Assembly (NCBI GenBank): GCA_030674155.1
Contig: CM060334.1
Coordinates: forward strand, 26,264,342 to 26,328,341
Source of the DNA: Stramonita haemastoma
Lineage: Eukaryota > Mollusca > Gastropoda > Neogastropoda > Muricidae
DNA length: 64,000 nucleotides
Reading direction: 5' to 3'
Shown: piece after piece, positions 46,651 through 59,513 of the stretch
How the letters are laid out: the number at the start of each line of letters is the position of its first letter
Numbering within the stretch: the first letter of the stretch is position 1
The notes under the pieces: generated by a model
Told to the model about the DNA's origin: nothing
Databases searched by the model: none
Seen by the model: the letters and a program-made list of their open reading frames with translations, nothing else
Translations under genes and position numbers: made by a program

Positions 46651-48060
46651 ACTTTCTTAACCAAACTTTTTTTTTTTTCAAAGTGTTTTAATTTGTAAAG
46701 TTTGTTGGACTAAGTGGGTAAAAAAAAAATTGTGTGGAAATAAGGAAAAACCCAGAGGGTAGTGGTGGGGGTGGTGGTGAAGGGACACACACACACACAC
46801 ACAAGCTTTCTCAAATTTTATAGTTTGCTGTACAAAGTGGGAGCAATATTGCTGCTGTGACAACTCACTTCATTTTCCACCAATAAAAAATACAGCACTT
46901 TTCTCCAACAAAAACACCACACTTTATTTCAATTCCACCAATGAACATGTAGCACTTTCCACCAATAAACATACAGAGAATTGCTCTTTACTTGCTCTTA
47001 TTCCCCCCCCCCCCCCCTCCCGCCCCCTCCTACTGAGAATCAAAATTTCCCCACTCAGACACAAAGAAAATGCCCGGGCACAACATTTTATACATAAATG
47101 GTTGCAGTATTTGCAGGAAAAATGGCACAATATGGGTATTTTGTTTAGTAATAAAATTTTGAAAAAGACCCCCCCCCCCCCCCCCCAAAAAAAAAAGGTG
47201 GTCACTTACGTGATATGCTCAAGATTCAAAGCGCAAGGCAATGCGAAAGGTCACAAATGTAGAGGAAATGTTTGTGGGTTTTTTTTGTTCATCTAGGTGA
47301 TGTAAGGAGGAGGCACATATGCCTAGTTGTTTTTTTTTCATTCCATGTAAAAACGTATGTATATGTCAAACTTGAAATAATGTATGCATGAGGAATGTGT
47401 GCATGCAGTATTGGTTTGTTATGGGATTTTTTGCAAATCCTGCAACTGCCTTACTGTGCTTTATGGTGCCTGCGTTCAGGCTACATCTTGTTCCCTCCAT
47501 GAATGGGAAAAACTTGCCAAAATGACTGGGTGTGGAGCTACAAGGGTGTGGAGTGTTGCAGCTTAAAACCTATTTAATTTATTGTTAAAAAAAAAAGCTG
47601 GCATAAAAATGCAATAAAAAGTAAACTGCCCACCAAGTTATTCTAAGGAGAAAGATGGCTTGTGTATGTGCTTGCACAAGTTTGGCAATGCGAATGGCTT
47701 GATTAAGTGTTGATAAGCTTTTGTGTACAGTTATTTATCTTCAATGTCATGATTGTCTGTGTATTGAAATATTAAAATTTAAAAAATGATGAGATTGGAG
47801 CAAACAAACATGTCCTGTGACTACAATGTATAAAAAAAAATATATTCTTCACTCTGCTCAAAATAAATCTCATCCACTTATTAATTGTTGGACACGTCTA
47901 TGTACATGACATTTGCCAGCACATGTTTCATTAAATGAATTATTGATGAAAAATGGTTTGTCTTTGATTTTTACAGTATCATATTTGCCTTATCTATATT
48001 CTGCTTTGCTAGCTGTTCTCATTCTATCTATATCTCTAATATGTATTTACAGGACATTTG
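46651..48060. other. Gene-free stretch
   Basis: Contains another piece of the palindromic element (46750-46790), a CA run, C-runs at 46994 and 47170, and an AATAAA at 47613. No exon seen. Confidence 0.5.
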
Positions 48061-48081
48061 TCTGTGCACACACATAGGTAC

Positions 48082-48954
48082 ATCAGGCATGGGAATTTTA
48101 TGCCTTGGGGTAAACTTTTGCCCCAGCTTAGAATGGTGACTATGGAACAATTTGTATCTTGCCACCCACAAATACAAAACAAAAATTGAATGGTTGTCAT
48201 GAATGATTTTCTATCCTGTTGCTGATTATTTGCAGCATTTCTGATGCAAGACAATCTTTGCTGCACATTTGTTTTCAAGGTGGCACATCAGAAAGATATC
48301 GTTTTGTGCAACGCCAGAATTCGACTTTAACAATTATTTTGAGGGCAATGGCTGTGGGTACATGTAGAATATTGATAAGAAACGATTTCCAGAAAGGCTG
48401 ACAAGTTGAAGAAAGGGCTAACAGTATACCATGGCTAATGGTTTAGAAAAAGGGCCAAGTTGGGAAAAGCTTACGTATAACATCTGGAAATAGAAATGGT
48501 GACACCAAAAATTTTTTAGTTATGTAGAGGAGAAATGTGTAGACCATGGTGACGACTATAGCTTTCATGCAAAACAGTTATTGAATACAACCTTCAAATG
48601 ATGTCTGACAAGGAAAGTAAGTTTGACATGAACAAACACCACGTATTTGACTTAAAAAAAAAAAAGTTTGTAATACTGGAGGCAGCTGTTTCGTAAGCAG
48701 AGTACGTCAATATTCAGCTTTTAAACCAACTCCCTGCCATATCGCAAAGTGAAAAATGTTTTGTATTTATTTTCTTTGTTTGCCTCTTCCTAATTTACCC
48801 ATCAAGAAAGGCCACAGAAGGCCCTCAAAAAAAGCTGAAACGCTATTTTGGCAGTGGCAGCTTTGCCCTGGGATTCCCCCAGGGTTTAAGTGGCCCCTGG
48901 ATTTTTTCCAGCCACTGCATTTCCCAAACAGTTCTGGCAATTCCCATGCCTGAT
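48082..48954. repeat. Inverted repeat pair (16 bp) bounding about 870 bp
   Basis: atcaggcatgggaatt at 48082-48097 and its exact complement at 48939-48954. The CAGG-start ends resemble hAT-type termini, but no clear 8-bp target duplication is visible. No coding inside. Confidence 0.5.
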
Positions 48955-51119
48955 ACATACATGAATACATACATGCAGGTGCGCGGCACAAAAACATATA
49001 AAAAGGCATGAAAACCCACAAGAAAGAATACACACCTAAAATACCCTAACACGTAAAATAGCCTAATTTTTTTTTTTTTTTTTTTTAAAGGGCAGATTAA
49101 AAGGCACACTGTGAACAAATTTTTATTTGTGCTGTACAAGTTGTATGCAGCTAACTACTGGAAAAAAAAAACCCCAAACATGAGGACTAATGGTGGAAGA
49201 CAATACTCCAAAGACACCTAAATCTATCTATCCAAAAAAAAAGAAAAGAAAAAAGGGAAAAAATTAAATTGTAGTGGCCAATGACATTATCCCAAGAAAA
49301 TCTGTCAAAACACATCCACTGGGAGAAAAAGATCCCAGAACACCATAGTGTTGAAACCCATGTCGTACATTCTTACCAGTCCAAAGAAGGAGTGAATAGT
49401 GAAGGGATAGTAACAGAAATGATTTAACATCATTGATCAATATTCTGATGATTTTTTTTTCTGGAAGGCATGTCCTCTGCAGACATGAACCAGTTATTGA
49501 AAATTTTTGGGGCAAAAACTTGTGAGATGGGTCATACTCAGCCCTTCAGAGTTCTGGAGCATTTCTGGAATGAAACTGAAAAGGCCAAGGCAAAATCTTG
49601 CTGAGGACCCACACACCACAAAAGTACGTTGGCAACTTTGAAGAAAGAATCACTGCAAACAGAACCAATCTGGATTTTATCAATCGTTTTGCATATTGTC
49701 ACATGTTTTTAAACATCTCCCTGCTCTTAATTTTTTTTTTTTTCAAACCAAAAATATGCCAAGACCCTACTGTTGCCAAGCAACCTCAAACTTCTGCATT
49801 TTTCAGTTGTAGACAACAGCAGTACAAGCCTCCACATAACACGTTAAAGGAAGATTTAATATAAAGATATTTTTCCTTTTTTAAAACTTTTGTTAAAACT
49901 GGAGACTGTACCCATGGTCATCTTGACCCTGACTACCCTACATTTTAAATTCTGAAAAAAAAAAAAAATCAAAAGAAACTTTTGCCATGCATTAGCTGTC
50001 CTATTCTTATCTTTTTTTTAAACCTACAAACCTGACCAAAATTTCCAAGTCATAATTTAAAAAAAAAATTGGGCTTACAGCTTATCAAACTGTGGGAGCA
50101 AAATGAGCTGTCAATCTGCAGAAAAGCAGATGTTGCATTAAAAAAACAAACACCCCAGCTGTGGCCCTCAAAGCAAAGTCTCAAGATGAAACTAACCAGT
50201 CATAGACAGCCAACTACTACTTCATGTCTATCAAAGACAGAACAATAGATTTGGTAAAACCACATGCCAATCTGTAAAACTACTACCAAACTACTAAAGC
50301 AAAATTGGCGAACAGCACCTTGTTCCCTCAGGCAAATAAATTGTCTTTGCGGAGACAAGTATCACTCTTACCACTTATTCTGTCATCCCAGATATAAAAA
50401 AAATATATTAAAAAAATTCTTGTGATACTATGAAAAAAAGAACCCAACAAAAATAGACTAATCAGGGTTGCCTGTATTGCTTAAGCTGCCATCCTAGATA
50501 AGAAGGAAAAAATCTTAATTCAATTAAAAAAAAAGTCTCAAAACAGACTATATATGCCCCCCCCCCCAAAAAAAGAGAGCAGAATAGATCCTCTTAATCT
50601 TAAACCCAGAATGAAGTGGTGTGGCAGACATGTCAAACTGTTGGGGAAAAAAGATGAAGGGGTCAAAAAACTTCAATAACAGAAATAGAAGAAAATTCTT
50701 AGACTTGCTTCAAAATCTGGTACAGGGGCAGACTTGGAGAGGGAAGAAAATATAAAAGAACAAACAGAAAATAGTAACAAATGAATGATAGAGAAGAGAA
50801 GATTTCTGCCGCAAAAAAAAAAGTCTAGATATAGGGGACACTATTAAACAGAAAAGCCCCATGCAATCTGACTGATGGAAAGAACATCGAGAACAGAAAA
50901 CTGATAACGTCTCTGTGCTCGGTATAGTAAAATTACAATGATTATGAACTATAAATGGAGATGCACTCCCTTCTGTAAAGTTAAAAAAAAAAAAAAAGGG
51001 ACATGTTAATGAATTACCTTACCCAAGGTAAAAAAAAAAAATCACCTTGCTACAAAATGATGAATGACAGCAAAAGGTGAAAAAGCCTAGTGTAAGAATG
51101 TCAAAAGTTAATGCGCAAC
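48955..51119 (-). other. Probable 3'UTR and flank of the transporter gene
   Basis: AT-rich, no exon. A minus-strand AATAAA occurs at 49127-49122 and could be a cleavage signal, but other A/T-rich sites exist. Confidence 0.4.
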
Positions 51120-51299
51120 TCAATTTGAATTTCCATTCAGCTGGTTGTCCTTGTTGGGCGTGGCATACCAAGCCTCTACATCCTCTATCTCCGTAGGCAG
51201 TGCCTTGCCACGTGTTTCAGGCAGGAAGTGGAGGCCTATGACCACGAAGGTACACAGCAGACCCGTGATTAAGCCCGGTCCCCACACCACCACCAGTAA
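51120..51299 (-). CDS. SLC22-like exon f (helix 12, C-terminus, stop)
   Basis: Acceptor ccctgtgtgtgcag, phase 0. It encodes LLVVVWGPGLITGLLCTFVV then IGLHFLPETRGKALPTEIED and a short Asn-rich end, stop at 51122-51120. LPETRGKALP is the conserved end of helix 12. Confidence 0.94.
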   Translation of the reverse strand, partial: LLVVVWGPGLITGLLCTFVVIGLHFLPETRGKALPTEIEDVEAWYATPNKDNQLNGNSN

Positions 51300-51479
51300 C
51301 TGCACACACAGGGACACACACAGCACTGCCATCAGTATGCGCAGTCACAGCAAACATCACAAACATTTGCACAGTAAATATACAAAAACTGGAAATGGTG
51401 AGTTCTTTTATTGTAACAATCAGTGTCTTGGATAAGAATGACAATGGTTAACCCTGAAAATTTCCTGTGCATACACTAC

Positions 51480-54400
51480 ATTTTTTTTTTTTAATACCAT
51501 CACATAACAGCCTTACTCCATTAATTTTTCAATACCGTCACAGTCATATTTTATCATTTTTTAAATAAGGTCCCAGCCTTGTATTATTATTTTCTAAAAT
51601 ACATTTTATTATTATTTTTAAAACCATCACAGCCATATTTTTAAATACCGTCACAGCCTTATTATTTTTGATATCACCACAGCCTTATTGTATATTTTTT
51701 GATACCATTATAGCCTTATCTTATCTTTTTTTTTTATATACTATACAGCCTTATCATATTATTCTTTGATACCATTACAGACTTATTTATCATTTTTTGA
51801 TACCATTACAGCCTTATGATTTTTTTTTTATACCATCACAGCCTTGTTTTTTTTGTTGTTTGTTGTTGTGTTGTTTTTTTTATACCTGTACAGCCTTATT
51901 TTATTACTTTTTAATACCATTACAGCCTTTTTTAAAAAACAAAACATCACAGCCTTTTTTAAATATCACAACAGCCTTTTTTCTATATACAATCACAGCC
52001 CTATTTTATTCTTAATACCATCACAGCCTATTTTATTCTTAATACCATCACAGCCCTATTTTATTTTTGCTACCATCACAGCCCTATTTAATTTTTTATA
52101 CTATCACAGCCATATTTTATTATTTTGATACCATCACAGCCCTATTTTATTTTTAATACCATCACAGCCTTGTTTTGTTTTTAATACCATCACAGCCCTA
52201 TTTTATTTTTGCTACCATCACAGCCCTATTTATTTTTGCTACCATCACAGCCCTATTTTATTTTGCTACCATCACAGCCCTATTTTATTCTTAATACCAT
52301 CACAGCCCTATTTTATTTTTAATACCATCACATCCATTTTTATTATTTTTAATACCACCACAGCCCTATTATATTTTTAATACCGTCACATCCATATTTT
52401 ATTATTTTTGATACCATCACAGCCCTATTTTATTTTAATACCATTACAGCCCTATTTTATTTTTTATACTATCACAGCCCTTTTTGTTTTTAATACCATC
52501 ACAGCCTATTTATTTTTAATACCATCACAGCCCTATTATATTTTTAATACCATTACAACCCTATTTTATTTTTTATACATCACAGCCCTATTTATTTTTA
52601 ATACCATCAAAGCCCTATTTTATTTTTAATACCATCACAGCCATATTTTATTTTTTGATACCGTCACAGCCATATTTTATTATTTTTTAATGCCATCACA
52701 GCCTTAGTTTCTTTTTAAAAAAAATACTATTACAGCCTTATTTTATCTTTTCATACCATTACAGCCTTATTTTATTATTTTTTAATACCATCACAGCCTT
52801 ATTCTATTATTTTTTAATACCATCACAGCCTTATTCTATTATTTTTCAATACCACCACAGCCTATTTTATATTTTTAATACCACCACAGCCTTATTCTAT
52901 CATATTTTAATACCATCACAGCCTATTCTATTATTTTTAATACCATCACAGCCTTATTCTATCATATTTTAATACCATCACAGCCTTATTCTATTATTTT
53001 TCAATACCACCACAGCCTTATTCTATTATTTTTAATATCATCACAGCCTTATTCTATTATTTTTAATATCATCACAGCCATATTTTTAATACCACCACAG
53101 CCTTATTTTATTATTTTAAAAAAATACCATCACAGCCTTATCTATTATTTTTCAATACCACCACAGCCTTATTTTATTATTTTTAAAAAATACCATCACA
53201 GCCCTATTTCATTTTTTTAAGCCATCACAGCCTTATTTTTTAATACCATCACAGCCTTATTTTCTTATTTTTTTAATACCATCACAGCCTTATTTTCTTA
53301 TTTTCTTAATACCATCACAGCCTTATTTTCTTAATACCATCACAGCCTTATTTCTTATTTTTTTAAACCATCACAGCCTTATTTTATTTTTTTAATGCCA
53401 TTAACGGCCTCTTTTATTATCTTCTTTCATGCCGTCACAGCCTTATCTATTTATTTTTGGAATACCATCACAGCCACATTTTATTATATCTTAATAACAT
53501 CACAGCCTTATTTCATATTTCTTAATACGTCACAGCCACAACTTATTATTTCTTAATAACATCACAGCCTTATTTTATTTTTTAGTACTGTCACAGCCTT
53601 ATTTTATTTTTAACACCATCAAAGCCTTATTTTCTTTTTTTTAGTACTGTCACAGCCTCATTTTATTTTTTTAGTACTGTCACAGCCCTTATTTTATTTT
53701 TTTTAGTACTGTCACAGCCAAATTTTTTTTTTTAGTACTGTCACAGCCTTATTTTATTTTTTTTAGTACCGTCACAGCCTTATTTTCTTTTTTTAACACC
53801 ATCAAAGCCTTATTTTTCTTTTTTTTAGTACTGTCACAGCCTTATTTTATTTTTTTTAGTACTGTCACAGCCCTTATTTTATTTTTTTTTAGTACTGTCA
53901 CAGCCTTATTTTATTTTTTTTAGTACTGTCACAGCCCTTATTTTATTTTTTTTAGTACTCTCACAGCCAAATTTTATTTTTTTTAGTACTGTCACAGCCT
54001 TATTTTATTTTTTTTAGTACTGTCACAGCCTTATTTTATTTTTTTTAGTACCGTCACAGCCTTCTTTTTTTTTTTTTATACTGTCACAGCCTTATTTTAT
54101 TTTTTTAATACCATCACAGGCTTATTTCATTTTTTTTTTAATACCATCACAGCCTTATTTCATTTTTTAAAAATACCATCACAGGCTTATTTCAATTTTT
54201 TAATACCATCACAGCCTTATTTTATTTTTTTTTAATACCATCACAGCCTTATTTTATTTTTCTTTAATACCATCACAGCCTTATTTTATTTTTTTAAATA
54301 CCATCACAGCCTTATCTATTATTTTTGGGGGGAATACCATCACAGCCACATTAAAAAAAAAAAAAACCCATCACAGCCTTATTCTATTATTGTTTTAATA

Positions 54401-54545
54401 CCATCACAGCCACATATATCTTTTTTATACCATCACAGCCTTATTTGATTGTTTTCTTAATACCGTCGCAGCTTAGTTTACTTTCAAATTCTGCCACAGC
54501 CTTCTCTATTTATTTTGGGGGGATACCATTACAGTCTTATTTCTA
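51480..54545 (-). repeat. 3-kb minisatellite in the last transporter intron
   Basis: About one hundred tandem units of 25-32 bp of the form ataccatcacagcc plus ttattttattttttt. Sub-blocks use different cores: cagccctattttatt at 52000-52650, and tttagtactgtcacagcctt at 53580-54090. This suggests local amplification waves. Phe/Leu-rich ORFs across it are artefacts. Confidence 0.97.
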
Positions 54546-54599
54546 TATCTAGTGTTATCTATGTTGAAAAATTCTCTGTTTTACAGGGATAAAATTTCA

Positions 54600-55016
54600 A
54601 ACCAATGTCACAGGGCAGGATAGTGTAGTGATTAGAGCACTGAGCCTGTGATCTGATGACGTGGGTTTGAGCCAACACCCATTCAACAGGACTTTTCCCA
54701 TGGAGTTAACACCAGTACCGACTCCACTCCCCCGAAAGTCTTTTTGGATGAGATATAAACTGAGGTCCAGAACACAGAACATCTTGCACACATGTTAAAA
54801 CCTGTTTTGCCTTTCGAAAGGTTAGGCATTTTTACGCCCACAGGAATGAATTATAATTTTTATAAAATTGCAAGCACACTGGTGTCATGTTGGGCATCAT
54901 CCCCGAAGTCGGAACACGGCTACCTAAATGGTGGGAAAGCAGTCACATACGCAAAATGTCACCATTTGGCAAATTCTGCCCAAGAAACAGAACCCTGCTC
55001 CCCCCCCCCCCCCTTC
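54600..55016 (+). mobile_element. SINE family B
   Basis: Head gatagtgtagtgattagagc and B-box-like gtgggtttgagccaacac; body accgactccactcccccgaa, catcttgcacacatgtt and cacactggtgtcatgttg; ends with aaaatgtcaccatttggcaa and a C-run. It is inside the last transporter intron. Confidence 0.75.
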
Positions 55017-55353
55017 CAAAACCAGTGTTAATTCATAATACTTTAAGGACAGATCACACTACAAGAGAAGTTTGGATGTATGACTTCTCTCACCATCTCG
55101 ACTGCCATAGAGGATTTTTTTCCCCTTTAAAGGAGAAGGTAGGTAGTTTTGCTAAGAACTTGTCATGGCTGAAAACAATCTCAACTTGTGATTTTACAGC
55201 ATAACAACATTTTAGGCCTTGGGCACCTGACAAAGATTTAGGCTTGACCAAGATGTAATCAACAAGGTATTGGGAAAAAAACCTCCACACATACAGGTAC
55301 ACACACAAAGAGGTCAGTGGAAATGTAGATGTTTATGTGGTACTAGACTTTAC

Positions 55354-55426
55354 CAGGTTTTTCATGAAGGGCGCGATCATTCCCCCCACACGGCCCACTG
55401 CTGATCCTGTTCCCATAGCTTGGTTC
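55354..55426 (-). CDS. SLC22-like exon e (helix 11)
   Basis: Acceptor tgtatgtcctcag, donor gtaaag; 73 bases. It encodes NQAMGTGSAVGRVGGMIAPF then MKNL, matching the RNxGxGxxSxxxRxGxxxAP block that follows ELFPT. Confidence 0.92.
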
Positions 55427-55570
55427 CTGAGGACATACAAAAAAGGAGAAACTTCAAAGACATAATTATATAAATGATATACAATGCTGTCAAGTTCAGA
55501 TTTGTGCATGTATTTATCGGTGTACTTGTTAATCCATCTACACACACACCTTCTCCTCACAACACATGTA

Positions 55571-55582
55571 AACACACACACA

Positions 55583-55645
<63 letters not shown>
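55571..55645 (+). repeat. (CA)n microsatellite
   Basis: Dinucleotide run in the intron upstream of exon e. Confidence 0.95.
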
Positions 55646-55649
<4 letters not shown>

Positions 55650-56034
55650 GAATTTGTGCAAAAATACACATACAGAAGTACAACATTTACATATATGCAC
55701 AAGCATCCACTCATAAACATTCTTGTTGAATGTCAGATTATAAAACAATATTTACCTGCCATCCTTGAGAACTCTTTGAACAAGGTTTTCCACAACTTAA
55801 GGTGTTGTGTGAAATTGATTTTGCATTTATGTAATGCCCCATTGCTACTCTACTGTAGCGTTTTTCTCTATCCCCCCTCCCTCCCCCGATGTCTTCATGA
55901 CTGCTTTTAAAATCGGGGTCAAGCATCCCACACAAATTTTAACTCATGTTAGCTGTAGTTGATTTTTACTCTTGGATTAATCATATCACTGTTTTTACAT
56001 TAACACCAGTTGTATCTTTTTTTCCTTTTGTTCC

Positions 56035-56108
56035 TCAGTAGAGCTCTGAGGTTCACCAATGGTGACACTTTGCATATTATGTGACTGTTTGCTCACCATT
56101 AACTCGCT
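56035..56108 (+). repeat. SINE family C 3' block
   Basis: gagctctgaggttcaccaat followed by ggtgacactttgcat and gtttgctcaccattaa; matches the block at 21468 and 17985. Confidence 0.6.
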
Positions 56109-56989
56109 TAGGATGACCAATGCTCTCCCTTGCTTTTCCCTACAGATGGCCCATTAATTTTGTAATAGTAAAAAAAAGAAAAACTTCATAAAAAAATACA
56201 AAATACACAGTAAGGACATGAAATTCTCTGAATTTATCAAATACATGCTGTGTTAGTACAAACCAAAAGATTGAAGCTCTCATGTTGAGCTTTGGCTAAC
56301 ATGAAGAAAATACCTTAAATTTTAAATATGCTTGAGATGCAAAAAGCTGGTCGTGTAGGGTACTTTCGGCAATTGCTAACAAAGAATCCCAAACATATGT
56401 AATTGTCTGACAAAGCTGTTCACTCAACCTTGGACAGGTTCAAAACTCTATGTTCGGATGCAAGAGTCATAGTTTCATGTGGCTTCCAAGTGAAAAATGT
56501 GTAAACAGTAGAACTGCTATAACATTCTGCTGTCCAAAAGCATGCCTTCAGACCAGACCACTACAGCAGTCTGGCATGCTTTGCGAGTCAAGATAACTTC
56601 TGGGATGATATCTGAACATGAAACCAGAGTGCATGTGATTAAAAAAATTTTTTTTGGTAAGAATAATTAAAAAAAACAAAAAACAATGGCATTCTTGTCC
56701 CAAAGGCAGAACAAGCTTTAACATGTGCACAAGATGTTCTCTGTGTGTTCGCACTGTATGCACCCTCAGTTTATAGTCTTATTTGAAGGACTTTCATGGA
56801 AGTTGTGGCAGTACCAGTGTTAACTCTGAGAGAAAAATTCCCTAGAACCGGTAGTTCGGTGGTGGCTTAAACCTGTGTCACGAGACTGTGAGCTATCAAC
56901 AATTTCACTGTTACTGGCATTAATTTCACTGACACGTTTCCCATTCCCTATGCAGAAGAAGTGAAGTAGATCACGGCCACAGAACTGAC

Positions 56990-57107
56990 CTGAAGTTGGT
57001 GGGGAACAGTTCTGTGGTGTAGAAGAAGATGGTGTCAAAGGCGCCTGAGCCTCCGATCATGCCCAGCATGGCAAACACTGCTGACAGGGTGCCCAGCATG
57101 GAGATTT
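56990..57107 (-). CDS. SLC22-like exon d (helix 10 and ELFPT motif)
   Basis: Acceptor ctgttggtgtgcag, donor gtcagt. It encodes EISMLGTLSAVFAMLGMIGG then SGAFDTIFFYTTELFPTNFR. The TTELFPTxxR block is the family signature after helix 10. Confidence 0.93.
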
Positions 57108-57575
57108 CTGCACACCAACAGGCCATCAACATCATTAGCTCGATCGTCTTCGTGTAAATATAAAACACCTGTCATTTTATTCATAACTGATAAATCCATT
57201 TCATAAGCTAGATATGAAAAAGAAAAGTGGACTGACAATTTTTGTAGAATGAACTGGTCAACCATTTGCAGAGCCCCAGGTTTTGGCCCTTAACCGACAT
57301 AAATGGAGGAATTTGGTTAAAATCGCCAGTTTGGCAGCATCCCCAGTGATTCCTTTCAAAGTGAAGTGAAAAAAAGGAGATACAAGTCTCATTCAAAATT
57401 ATGAGGAAAGCTGGGTATTACTATAAATAATTATTAGTTTATGAAACAGACTGACTACTGCAGATACACTCACAAAAAAGCGATTCTGTACAATATTTGT
57501 GGACAGTACATTTCACTATAATCTGATTTCTCTCTTTCTCATACACACAAGTGCACAACCCCACCCCCTCCCCTC

Positions 57576-57577
<2 letters not shown>

Positions 57578-57633
<56 letters not shown>
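57578..57633 (+). repeat. (CA)n microsatellite
   Basis: Dinucleotide run in the intron between exons d and c. Confidence 0.95.
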
Positions 57634-57635
<2 letters not shown>

Positions 57636-57838
57636 TTTGTTAGTTTGTCTGCTTTTTGTTTAGTTTGGTTTTTTTTTTTGGTTTGGTTTTTTTTTTTTTG
57701 CTAGATAGATGGCTTCATGAAAAAAACAAATTTATTGCTTACTCAATGTACCATCTGGAAATGTAAAAAAAAAGACTTTGACACATTCTGTTACTCTCCT
57801 TTGCACCCACCACCACCACACACACATCACCCTCTTGC

Positions 57839-57924
57839 CTTCAAAGATGCGGCAGATACCACTTGCAAGGCAACCGATGCCTGCAATGAGATAGAACCCT
57901 TGTACTGTCACTTTTCTGCCAAAT
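57839..57924 (-). CDS. SLC22-like exon c (DRFGRK loop and helix 9)
   Basis: Acceptor tttgtttcag. Joined to exon b it gives DRFGRKVTVQGFYLIAGIGC then LASGICRIFE. The only border that keeps the frame into exon d is a GC donor (gaag/gcaaga) at 57838. Confidence 0.88.
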
Positions 57925-58184
57925 CTGAAACAAAGAAATCCACAGACATGATCACTATTCAGGTCTCTTTGACAGAAAATCATAAAGAAAAAAAATATGC
58001 ATCAAACTGTAGGCTATAAAGACTGGGAACAGCGTGACAGATCTGTTACTGAAGATGAGGCAGCAAAAACAACAACAATCTGGGCTATTCAGTATATGCT
58101 TTGCTCAACTTAAGTTGCCTGCACTTTCCTCCTAACTCCAAGAGAAGTTGAAGGGGAACTGAACAGACTTTTTTTTGTTTGTGT

Positions 58185-58500
58185 GGGTAGTACGCCATGG
58201 ATGTACTGACTTTGGTGGAGCCCATCCTTCTCCATGTAGCAAAATATATGGTGGATATTTTCATTTATACCACTGACCAAACGGTCGACTCAGTTCTAAG
58301 ATGGATGGGCTTACATGCATGCACTATGTTCTGTGCGCATAGGCACAGTGGGCCACTGTTTGTTTCCAGTGTCATCTGAAAAATTTGCTAGGAAATGAGA
58401 TTGCAACCAAAGTCTGCTTGACTCCAGCAGAGCCTGGAACCCATACCCTCAATTCCAACATATCCTAAGTCCTACACATCAACCATGAGGGCATTCGATT
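58185..58500 (-). mobile_element. SINE family A-like, old, minus orientation
   Basis: Tail block ttggtggagcccatccttct at the left and, on the minus strand, a gagggtatgggttccagg head at the right. It is diverged. Confidence 0.45.
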
Positions 58501-58752
58501 AGCCATTACTTCTAAGAAGCCTATCAAAAAAAAGCTTAAAAAGACAAAAAGAAAGTTGGTAAGAACATATCCTTTACATTCTTATTTAGATTTATCAACT
58601 TCATTAGTTTTTCATTCACCTTTAGAAGTAATTTCATATTGGTCATCATATTTTGTGATAAATAATAATAATAGCATTCATGCAGCTGAAATCAGTGTTG
58701 ATTCTATGAGTTTAGAAAAGGTGACACAAAGACCACTTAATTTAAAAGGTCT

Positions 58753-59042
58753 TTAAAGGTAAAGGTGTCCCATAACTTAGGCGGTCGTAGGGGAGCAAGG
58801 CATCAGAGACCTCAGCTTCTCTTGGGGCCAGCATATTGAGGGTGGCGCCCATCTCCTCTCCCTCGCTGTTTGACCTTTCCTGACCCTAAAGAGGGCAGGC
58901 ACCTATTTACAGCTGGGTGAACTGTACTGAAGCCAAGGTGCACAAATGGTCACCCATCCAACAGGTAACCATGCTCGACGCTGCTCAATTTGACTTGGGG
59001 AAAGCTAGTGCTCTGACCACTTAACTATCCTCCCCCTTTACA
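58753..59042 (-). mobile_element. SINE family F, with tRNA-like head
   Basis: Same blocks as 22118. At its right end the minus strand shows a tRNA-like ggatagttaagtggtcagag head, so the element reads leftward. It lies in a transporter intron. Confidence 0.75.
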
Positions 59043-59513
59043 ATCAGAAACTGAATGAAAGTCCTCCCCCCCCCCCCCCCCCCAGTCTATAAAAAGTGCA
59101 CCTTTTTGTTGTTTACATCGAGTAATAATTATGTGACAAATGGGGGCTCCAGTGACTGACAAAGGGTTCAATAGTTGTTTTTTTAAATAGTCAATTCACT
59201 ATCACAGATAATTCAGTTATAGTCTAACTGATTAACAATCATAGCACTGGTATAATTTTTTGCAAGTTTCTGGTCAGTTGGTAAACACACACACACAACA
59301 CACAACACCACACCACATCCACGAAAGAAATTTGGGGGTTGAAATATTTTGCAGGTGTGGAAAGTCATTCAAAATTAGCATGTTTTATTGTTTATAGTCA
59401 TATATTTTTCAAAATTTCGAAAACCCTGAGAAAGGCACAACACAGAAAGGAATGGAGGGAACTAGTTGTCAAGTCTTCATGGGTGCCCCCAGGGTCGCCA
59501 GACTAAGGGATAG

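Noticed and set aside
51480..54545. CRISPR-like regular repeats
   Set aside because: The units are AT-rich, contiguous, variable and without distinct spacers, in a eukaryotic intron; this is a minisatellite.
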